From NCBI GenBank assembly GCA_033297075.1, contig MU858302.1, positions 1 through 42,853 on the forward strand: a DNA stretch of 42,853 nt. Direction: 5' to 3'. Source of the stretch: Rhypophila decipiens. Its lineage: Eukaryota > Ascomycota > Sordariomycetes > Sordariales > Naviculisporaceae. The translations under genes and the position numbers were made by a program. A model generated the notes under the pieces. It saw only the letters and a list, made by a program, of their open reading frames with translations. It was not told the origin of the DNA and did not search any database. This document shows, piece after piece, positions 1 to 7,702 of this stretch. Within the stretch, counting starts at the first letter, position 1; the number at the start of each line of letters is the position of its first letter.

Positions 1-60
1 CCATTTTTTTACGTGGAGAAAAGTTGTTGTGAAGATGAAGGGTTGAGAAACGGGGGAAAG

Positions 61-94
61 TGCGTCGCTCGCTATGATGCGTCGCTCGCTATGC
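61..94. repeat. 17-bp tandem duplication
   Basis: Two adjacent 17-bp units (61-77 and 78-94) differ only in their last base. They stand between an ordinary-composition stretch (1-60) and the AT-rich block that begins near 98. Nothing links them to a known element. Confidence 0.8.
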
Positions 95-97
95 ATG

Positions 98-476
98 TAC
101 GTTATTTAAAGTATAATTTAATTATTAATTATTAATTAAAAGTAATTTTTAAATTAGAATAATAAGAATAATTTAATTTAATTAGTTATATTTAGTAATA
201 AGGATAAATAAAAGCCTAAATTAGCTAAGAATCTTTTATATATATTTTTAATAGTAAATATTGTGACGAATCCACTAGTCTAGAACCCTACCACTAGGCC
301 ATGAAACCCTCCGCAAAAGGATGTCGAATTTCAAGTCGAACGCCGACTTGAAATCAAGGGTTATATACACATCGTGACAAATATAGAGTAATAACTAATA
401 GAATTAAGGTAATTAGTTAAGTTTAAGCTTATTAGTAGCTAACTTCTAAGCCCCTAATCTAACTAATAATATAAGC
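98..476. repeat. RIP-depleted AT-rich block interrupted by a solo LTR
   Basis: The flanks 98-261 and 380-476 contain no CpA and no TpG dinucleotide at all and consist mostly of TA-rich sequence. In Pezizomycotina this is the mark of exhaustive repeat-induced point mutation, which turns CpA into TpA on either strand. The original repeat can no longer be recognised. The inserted segment 262-379 is not depleted. Normal composition returns after about 520. Confidence 0.8.
262..379 (-). mobile_element. Solo LTR (118 bp) with 5-bp target duplication
   Basis: The element starts with TGTGACGA, ends with TCGTGACA (TG...CA ends, imperfect terminal inversion) and is flanked by a perfect 5-bp direct repeat, AATAT, at 257-261 and 380-384. 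That is the size of duplication made by retroviral-type integrases. Its minus strand carries TGGCCTAGTGGTA, which resembles a tRNA A box, in the same relative place and orientation as in the LTRs at 26825 and 42404. This suggests a related family, although the rest of the sequence differs. Orientation is set from that comparison. No internal domain is present, so it is read as an LTR left after LTR-LTR recombination. Confidence 0.8.
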
Positions 477-598
477 CAAGTTATATAGCTTTAAATAGCT
501 AATAATATTAAAGTTAAGATGGAAATAGAAGAGGGGCGGCTAGTTTAGTGCGAAACTGTCTTAGACCCGTGTTTAGCCGGATTCAATGGCCGCCTCTG

Positions 599-615
599 AT
601 TGGCCGTAGGCCAAT
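599..615. promoter_or_regulatory. Inverted CCAAT pair upstream of the HRQ1-like gene
   Basis: A perfect inverted repeat, ATTGGCC-GTA-GGCCAAT, places two CCAAT boxes in opposite orientation about 205 bp before the ATG at 821. CCAAT boxes are bound by the fungal HAP/CBC complex. Whether this pair works is inferred only from motif and position. Confidence 0.4.
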
Positions 616-785
616 TGGCAGGGGGTGGGTATATTGACCCCGGCTAGGTACAACACTGGGCTGAGGGTCTGAGACTAGGAGGGAGAGTAATTGATTAGGA
701 CAGACGAAATTCTTTACAATTGTTCGTCATCTTTTACCTTAGTACTCCCGATAATTGCTTTCTGAAGGTTCGCTACCTTCAAAGA

Positions 786-830
786 CATGCCGGATCAATC
801 AAGAGCAGGATCTATCCAAGATGCCTCGTG
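786..830 (+). other. Short uORF overlapping the HRQ1-like start codon
   Basis: An ATG at 786 opens a 14-codon frame that stops with TGA at 828-830. It is out of frame with, and runs past, the main ATG at 821. If the transcript starts upstream of 786, ribosomes initiating here cannot simply re-initiate at 821, so leaky scanning would be needed. Transcript start is unknown. Confidence 0.45.
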
Positions 831-1127
831 AACAAGGAGGTGCGCCGGAGCTCGGTGGTGGTGCTTCCGCTTCTCAACAACCGGGGGGCAGTGAGATAAA
901 GCCCGCCGCCGCACTGCTTCAACCAAGTGGAGGTAATAGTAAAAGGAGACGGCGGACCGACAGCGACAGCAAGGTGGCATCTTCTCCGTCCAGTAGTACA
1001 CCGTCGTCACATGAAACCTGGAGTTTTTCTTCTCAACAACAACAGCACGAAAGCCAAGAAGAAGCGGAGGACTCAAAACTCAAAACGACCAAGAAGCGCA
1101 AGACAACAACCTCAAAAAAGGAACCTT

Positions 1128-1162
<35 letters not shown>

Positions 1163-4100
1163 GTAGAATGCCTAATCCCATGGCCGGCATTCTTTCAGAC
1201 TCTAGAGAAGACCCACCGAGCATTGAACCTCGTCTACACATTTTGTTCGACGAGGAAACATGTACTCACTACGTTTTCAAATCTGCGTTCGGCTGTCGAG
1301 GCGCATATTAAACGCCCGTTTGAGGTGGAGGACGTTGCGCTTGTTGTGGCGATTCGTCCTGACGGGATCAGGTTTGAGTATGTTGATGGGGCTGCGCTCG
1401 AGATTGATGTCTGGGGGCAAGAGAAGGATGATGGTTTTCGCCGACATGGTCAGGCTTTGGCGCCTGATGTCTCAGTTGGTGGGGTCACGGGGTTGGAACG
1501 GCTTGGACGGACTGGAAAGGAAGGGAGGCGAGGCGAGCAAGTGCTGTACTTTGAGTTTATCGACGAGCATCTTAGACGACAGGTGCAAGATCCCAAGACG
1601 GGCGAACCGACGAAACCCACGAGGACATTACGCCGGGAAACGCTCGCGATGCCGGTTTTTGGTCAGAAACAACTCACTGGTCTGATTGAGAAACGGAATG
1701 TCAAGTTTGGCCAGGCTATCAATTTGTTTCTGAATCAGTGTGTCGAGAAGAGTCTGGATCCTGAGATTGCGCTGAAGTCTAAAGCTGAGAGGTATATACC
1801 TATGCCTCCTACAACTGCGGAGGAGATGGGCAGCAGTATGGCGCCGAAGCTTGCGAGCTCGTTGCCCGAGACTATACCCAGGGAGAGAAAGAGTATACCC
1901 GAGATCATCGACGAGCTGAAAGACCAGCCATGGTATACCGGGCAGATGGTGCCCGACGGACACAGGGTGTTCGAGGCACAGGAGGCCGTCTATGGCGAGC
2001 TGGATTTCTTGCTCAGCCAGGATCTGGTGAATGCGCTGTACAACGGCCGAGGAATCACCCAGTTCTACGCTCACCAGGCAGAGGCGATCAATGCCCTTGT
2101 TGCTGCCCACGACGGCGGGAGGCAAAGCGTCGTCGTGGCGACCCCGACAAGTTCGGGCAAGTCATTAATCTACCAGCTTCCTGTCCTCCACGCGCTGGAA
2201 CAGGACCACAACACACGGGCCATGTATATCTTTCCCACCAAAGCCCTGGCCCAAGACCAGAAGAGGAGTCTGCAGGAACTGATGCGGTACATGCCCGAGG
2301 GTGGGATAAGCGAGATGCTCGTCGAGACATTCGACGGGGATACGCCCATGGGCGAGAGGAACACGATCCGCGACGAGGCAAGGATTATTTTTACGAATCC
2401 GGACATGCTGCATATTACTATTCTGCCGCAGGAGGAGAGGTGGCGGACTTTTCTCAAGAATCTGCGCTATGTGGTGGTTGACGAGCTGCATTACTACAAT
2501 GGATTGTTGGGCTCGCATGTGGCGTTTATCATGAGACGGCTGAGGAGGATCTGCAGGGCGGTGGGGAATCGAGAGGTCAGGTTTGTTAGTTGTTCTGCGA
2601 CGGTGGCGAATCCACGAGCCCATTTTGAAAGCATCTTTGGGATTGAGGACGTGAAGCTTGTGGATTCTGATGGGAGTCCGTCGGGGAGGAAAGAGTTTCT
2701 GTGTTGGAACACGCCGTTTAGGGATCCGGGGGACCCGTCTAGTGGGAGGGGGGATGCCTTGTTTGAATGTGCCAGGTTGTTTTGTCAGCTTGTGCTAAGG
2801 GGGGTGAGGGTTATTGCGTTTTGTCGAGTTCGAGAGCAGTGCGAGAAGTTGGTTGGCGCGGTGAAGCACGAGCTGGAGAAGCTGGGCAGACCCGAGTGTA
2901 TAGCGCGGGTCATGGGGTACCGTGGGGGGTACACTGCGCGAGATCGGAGGCAGATTGAGAGCGACATGTTTGAGGGCAGGCTGATGGGAATCATTGCTAC
3001 TACTGCGTTGGAGCTGGGCGTTGACATTGGGACGCTTGACTGTGTTCTGACCTGGGGGTTTCCTTATACGATAGCCAACCTGAGACAACAAAGTGGCCGG
3101 GCGGGGAGGAGGAATAAAGACTCCTTGTCTATCCTCGTAGGGGATTGTTTTGCTACGGACCAGCATTACATGCAGAACCCGGACGAGCTATTTACCAAGC
3201 CCAACTGCGAGCTGCAGGTCGATTTGGACAACATGCTGGTCAAGGAAGGTCATGTCCAATGTGCCGCCTACGAGATGCCTATCCGACCCGAGCAAGATTC
3301 GGTCTACTTTGGGCAGGATCTGGCCATGTTATGCGCCGACAGGCTGGTAAAGGACGAGGCGGGCTTCTACCACTGCCATGACCGGTTCCGGCCGTCTCCT
3401 TCCAAGTTTGTTTCTATCCGAGACACGGAAGAAGAGCACTTTGCCATCGTCGACATTACCCACGGAAGAAACCTGGTGCTCGAAGAATTGGAAGCGTCCA
3501 GAGCGACCTTCACAGTCTACGACGGTGCCATATTTCTGCACCAGGGCATCACCTACCTCGTCCGCGACTTCAACCCGGACAAGCGCATGGCCCGGGTCGA
3601 AAAGGTCAAAGTGGACTGGACGACCAGCCAGCGCGATTACACCGACATCGACCCGGTCGAGACCGAAGCCATCAAGCGCATCGCCGGTTCTCCGTGTCGG
3701 GCCTACTACGGCCCCATCAAAATAAAGCAGGTGGTCTTTGGCTATTTCAAGGTCGACAAGAAGAATCGCGTGCTGGACGCCGTGGCGGTGGATAATCCGC
3801 CCGTCGTTCGGTTCAGCAAAGGCATGTGGATTGATATACCAAAATCCGCGCTGGAGATTATGGTGAAGCATCGGCTCCATGTTGCCGGAGCGATACACGC
3901 AGCCGAGCATGCCGTCATGAGTATGGTGCCAAATTTCGTCGTCAGCATGCCCGGGGATGTCAGGACCGAGTGCAAGAACAGCCTCAAGGAGTTTGCCAAG
4001 CGTGAGACCAAGAGGAAGAGGCCTGCTAGGCTCACGTTTTATGATGCCAAAGGAGGGGCCGGGGGTTCGGGTATCAACACCAAGGCGTTTGAATTTGTCG

Positions 4101-4417
4101 ATTTGTTATTGAGGCAGGCATTGGAACGAGTGCGAAGTTGCGCGTGTCTTGGCGGATGTGTCGAGTGTGTGGCTTCGGAGCTGTGTCATGAGGGAAACGA
4201 GGTCTTGTGTAAGAGCGGGAGTTTGGTGATACTGAAGAGCTTGCTCGGAGAGACGATTGATGAGGCCGAGGTTCCGTATGGACCCGAGGAACCACCACCA
4301 CCACCTGGCCTCGAAGGGGGAAGGCGCCGTGGACGAGAGTTGATTGAGACGGTGGTTTTGGCAGAACCTGTTTCACAGAGGGTAGGATCCGTCATGGTAT
4401 CGGAGGACAGCGCATGA
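821..4417 (+). CDS. hrq1: HRQ1/RecQ4-type 3'-5' DNA helicase
   Basis: Single-exon gene of 1198 codons; the ATG at 821 is the first in this frame. The first ~130 residues are disordered and low in complexity, ending in a run of about 10 Ala. An SF2 helicase core follows: Walker A TPTSSGKS with Lys near 447, Walker B DELH from Asp near 554, motif III SAT, and motif VI QSGRAGRR near 757-764. The C-terminal third ends in a Cys-rich cluster (C-A-C-x3-C-x2-C-x5-C, about 1107-1120) typical of the DUF1998/MZB region of Hrq1. Budding-yeast Hrq1 is about 1080 aa, so length fits. Hrq1 is a nuclear helicase involved in interstrand-crosslink repair and telomere maintenance (family knowledge). No intron signals are needed to keep the frame. 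Confidence 0.9.
1133..1162 (+). repeat. GCA trinucleotide run coding for poly-Ala
   Basis: Ten codons, nine GCA and a final GCG, encode an Ala tract in the disordered N-terminus of the helicase. It is a likely site of length variation between strains. Confidence 0.9.
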
Positions 4418-5026
4418 GTGGTCGAATCGCATATTCAATGCGCCACATTAACAGTGCCGTCATGGTTTGCCGGTACCAAGACCTGCCATCCGTGAGTTGA
4501 TGTAAGTGGACTCCAAGAAAACAGGCTAGGCCAAGCTTTTGTGCCAAGCCATGATCACCAGCGCCAACTTTCTGGGCTCAAGATGCCACTCAACACTACA
4601 AGCCCGTCGGCTGTCCACCCATCTGGGAATCCATAGCTCAATATTGAACATAAAGGTCAAGGGCCTGTGCCCGGAACTCCTGGATTAAAAATTGCCGACG
4701 GTGATTATGGGTTGTGCAGTGAAGTCGGGTCGGAATGACATCAACCCCATATGCATCTATAACAACGGCTCACGGAGACTGGGTGGGACGTGTGTTGAAT
4801 TGATAGGCGATGAGCTTGATTGTGGCGGTCAGTCACAGCAGCTGAAACAGTGCAGAATCGCCTCAAAGGCGGTATAAGTCGGTTGATGCGAGTTCAGTTG
4901 GTGTTACCGGAATTACAAAAACGGCATAGCCAAGCTGGCACGGACATGACGGGACCATAAACTTGGGCAGGAAGATGAAACGGGATAGGGCCTGGCCCAC
5001 GTCCGCTCAGTTGGCCGACCCGTCAG
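4418..5026. other. Intergenic: HRQ1-like 3' flank
   Basis: About 600 bp of ordinary composition between the helicase stop and the MITE at 5027. The short open frames here have no recognisable features. I see no RNA gene. Confidence 0.6.
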
Positions 5027-5195
5027 TACCGTATCTACTCAAAAAAGTGAAAAATTACTAACGACTAGTTCCCGCTCGGTTTTGCGGGCAAGAAACTGAA
5101 AGTGGTCCACTTTCCACTTGCGCTTAACCTCTTCTGTTGCCTACTAGGCCTACTTGGGCCTTAGTAATTTTTCACTTTCTTGAGTAGATACGGTA
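5027..5195. mobile_element. MITE with 33-bp terminal inverted repeats and TA duplication
   Basis: The element body is 5029-5193 (165 bp). Its ends form an inverted repeat of about 33 bp beginning CCGTATCTACTCAA, with one mismatch between arms (5029-5061 against 5161-5193). TA dinucleotides stand directly outside both ends (5027-5028, 5194-5195), the target duplication of Tc1/mariner-type transposons. There is no coding capacity. It lies about 520 bp upstream of the exchanger start codon, possibly inside or next to its promoter. Confidence 0.88.
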
Positions 5196-5716
5196 TTTGA
5201 TTCTTGGCAAGCTTCCATTCTCCTAATTCACTTTTCTTCTGACAGCTTCCCGTTTATTTTTAATTTTCAAGTTGGCTCAAATTGCTCTTGTCATCTCGTC
5301 AAACGCGCTGATTCTGTCTGAACGAGACGACCGTAGGTACTGGCCATTTGTTTCAACGTGCTTCATTGTGATTGCTCTGTCCTGCACCACCTTGGTCTTT
5401 CCCTCTAGAGAAATTGGGTGTCTGTTTAACAGGCCGTTGTCGCACTTTTGGTTCCTCAGCCTCGATTCAGTCTTGATCTTTGACACCTCTTTTCTCCTTG
5501 ATTCTCTTTCCTTTATAGCTTAGAAACAGCTCTTTCATCTTTCACTGCCTCGCTTGTTCATATCGCTCGATTCCCCGTCGGCTCACCTTCCGCATCGATT
5601 CATCCGAACAAGTCGTCACTCAAGGAGCCAACTGGCCGCATTGGCCGTGGGGCAGGTGGTTGACAGCGCAGGACAAAGAGAGGAAGGCCTACCTACAGCT
5701 TTCCGAAACAGACAGC
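5196..5716 (+). other. Probable promoter and 5' leader of the CAX exchanger
   Basis: This stretch between the MITE and the ATG at 5717 has pyrimidine-rich runs around 5370-5620, common in fungal promoters and leaders. I found no convincing coding exon or specific operator. Confidence 0.4.
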
Positions 5717-7368
5717 ATGGCGGACGAGGTCAAACCCCTCAGCACCCAACCCACACTCGTTGGTGAGAAGAGCGGGCTCACCTCGAGGGCAAGCACCAGC
5801 TCGGGGCCCAGCAATGGGATCCTCCCTCTCCATCAAGGAGATCTAGAACAAGGCTGGGCCGGTAATGGCACCGCCACGGCCAAAGCAACTGCAGCGGAGA
5901 CGACCCCCCATGCCGACGAGAATGGATCCCCGACAGGTGTTGCCCGGTCCAAAACGCGTGCGCTCTTCACGGTCCGTCCCGAAGGCCAGAGCGGCCGGTC
6001 TGGATTCCATCCTTTCCACTTCCTGGCTATCACTTTCCGGTCGGCCAGTTGGGTCTCGCGGATAGTCAACGTGCTGTGGCCCCTGGTTCCTGCCGCCATT
6101 GCCCTCAAGTACACGCGCAACAGTCATCACAACGATCTCGCCATCTTCATACTCTCATACCTGGCCATGATTCCTTGTGCCAATCTGATTGGGTTTGCCG
6201 GAGGAGAGTTGGCAAAGAAGGTCCCCCATGTTTTGGGTGTCTTGTTGGAGACTACGTCAGTATCTTTTCTCTGCCGAGTTTGGCAACGGGACAGTGAAGG
6301 CTAAACTTGTCGCCTGCAGCCTCGGATCCATCGTCGAGATTGTCCTGTTCATGGTCTTGATCAGCCGCGAGCCGACCGACAAGGTGGACTACATCCAGGT
6401 CATACAGGCCGCCATCTTGGGTTCAATCCTCGCCACCATGCTCCTGTGCCTGGGTCTGTGTTTCATCGCCGGTGGCATCAAGCGGGACGAGCAGAGCTTC
6501 AGCGAAGCCGTTAGTGAGGCCGGCAGTGGTCTGCTATTGACTGCGTAAGAGCATCCCGTCGTCCCATATAGAGACATGCTAACAGCATGACAGTGGCGTT
6601 GGTCTAGCCATTCCCACCATCTTCAAAAGCTCCCTCAAGGGATCCTTCGCCGACGCGGACCTCCTGGACCAGAAAACAATCGACATCTCCCGCAGCATGG
6701 CCATCCTCCTGATAGTCGCCTACCTCGTCTTTGTCTACTTCCAGGCCCGCACCCACCACGGAATCTACGACGCCATCTTCGAGCAGGACACCCAGAGAGA
6801 CGACGACAGATACAAGGAAGAACGCCAGTCCAAACTCACCTTTGTGGAATGCGTCATCGCCCTCGTCATCTCCATCACGCTCGTGACCATCATTGCTATC
6901 TCCCTAGTCGAGCAGATCCCCTATCTCGTCCACGAGCGCCACGTCTCGGACGCCTTTGTGGGCTTGATCCTCGTCCCTCTTGTCGAGAAGGCGGCAGAAC
7001 ATCTCACTGCCGTGGACGAGGCCTACGACAACCAGATGAACTTTGCCCTCTCGCACGTCCTGGGCGCCACCCTCCAGACGGCCCTGTTCAACGGACCCTT
7101 GGTCGTCTTGGTGGGCTGGGGCTTGGGCCGAAGGATGAGTCTGAGCTTCGAGGTCTTTGATCTGGCCATGCTGATACTGTCCATCTTGACGGTCGGCAAC
7201 TTCCTCAGGGACCAGAAGAGCAATTACCTCGAGGGCTTCTTGTGCGTTACCGTCTATGTCGGCATCGCCGTGGCTGCTGCGTATTTCCCTAGCCCTCATG
7301 ATAGGATCCCGGGAACGACGGCGACGACTAGTGGCATTGACGTCGGCGGCGGTGGTGGGCATCATTAG
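5717..7368 (+). CDS. CAX-family vacuolar-type Ca2+(cation)/H+ exchanger
   Basis: Three exons: 5717-6255, 6320-6544, 6594-7368 (512 aa). Introns are 64 bp (donor GTCAGT, branch-like GCTAAAC, acceptor GCAG) and 49 bp (donor GTAAGA, branch GCTAAC). ATG 5717 is the first in frame. About 110 hydrophilic residues precede some eleven hydrophobic segments. The two CAX signature repeats are recognisable but divergent: ETTLGSIVEI in the first half and VPLVEKAAEHLTA in the second, where GN of the usual GNA(A/V)E motif is replaced (see findings). CAX proteins import Ca2+ or other cations into vacuoles using the proton gradient (family knowledge). The C-terminus ends in a Gly-rich tail. It is convergent with nitrate reductase. 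An endomembrane antiporter of a divergent fungal CAX clade is likely; ion specificity cannot be read. Confidence 0.87.
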
Positions 7369-7702
7369 GCGCGGGCTTAGAACTACATGGGGAGGGGAGG
7401 GTTCCAAGGATTAGGAGCTTGTTCATTTTCGGTCAAGTTTGTTTATATAATACCCACATACGTCGTTGACTTGGTGAATTTCTACAGCGGATATTGTTGA
7501 ATAAAGGAGGACTCAGCTATGGTGTCTGTTCCTGAAAAGTATTTGTGCATCATGGTACCCCAGATGAACTCCAAAGAAGTTTGAACAGCAAAGTGGACAA
7601 GTCATTATCAGCTTCGTTCGTTTCCCAGATGTGTACGTGCACAAGAACAGTACCAATGCGTCGTTCATATAAGTAAACGACGTAGACAGTTCCGCCTTCC
7701 GT
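7369..7702. other. Convergent intergenic: two 3' flanks
   Basis: 334 bp between the stop codons of the exchanger (+) and nitrate reductase (-). It presumably holds both 3' untranslated regions. No other feature seen. Confidence 0.6.

Noticed and set aside
262..379. tRNA gene suggested by the A-box-like TGGCCTAGTGGTA
   Set aside because: No acceptor stem, no T-arm GGTTCGANTCC at the proper spacing; the 5-bp duplications and TG...CA ends fit an LTR.
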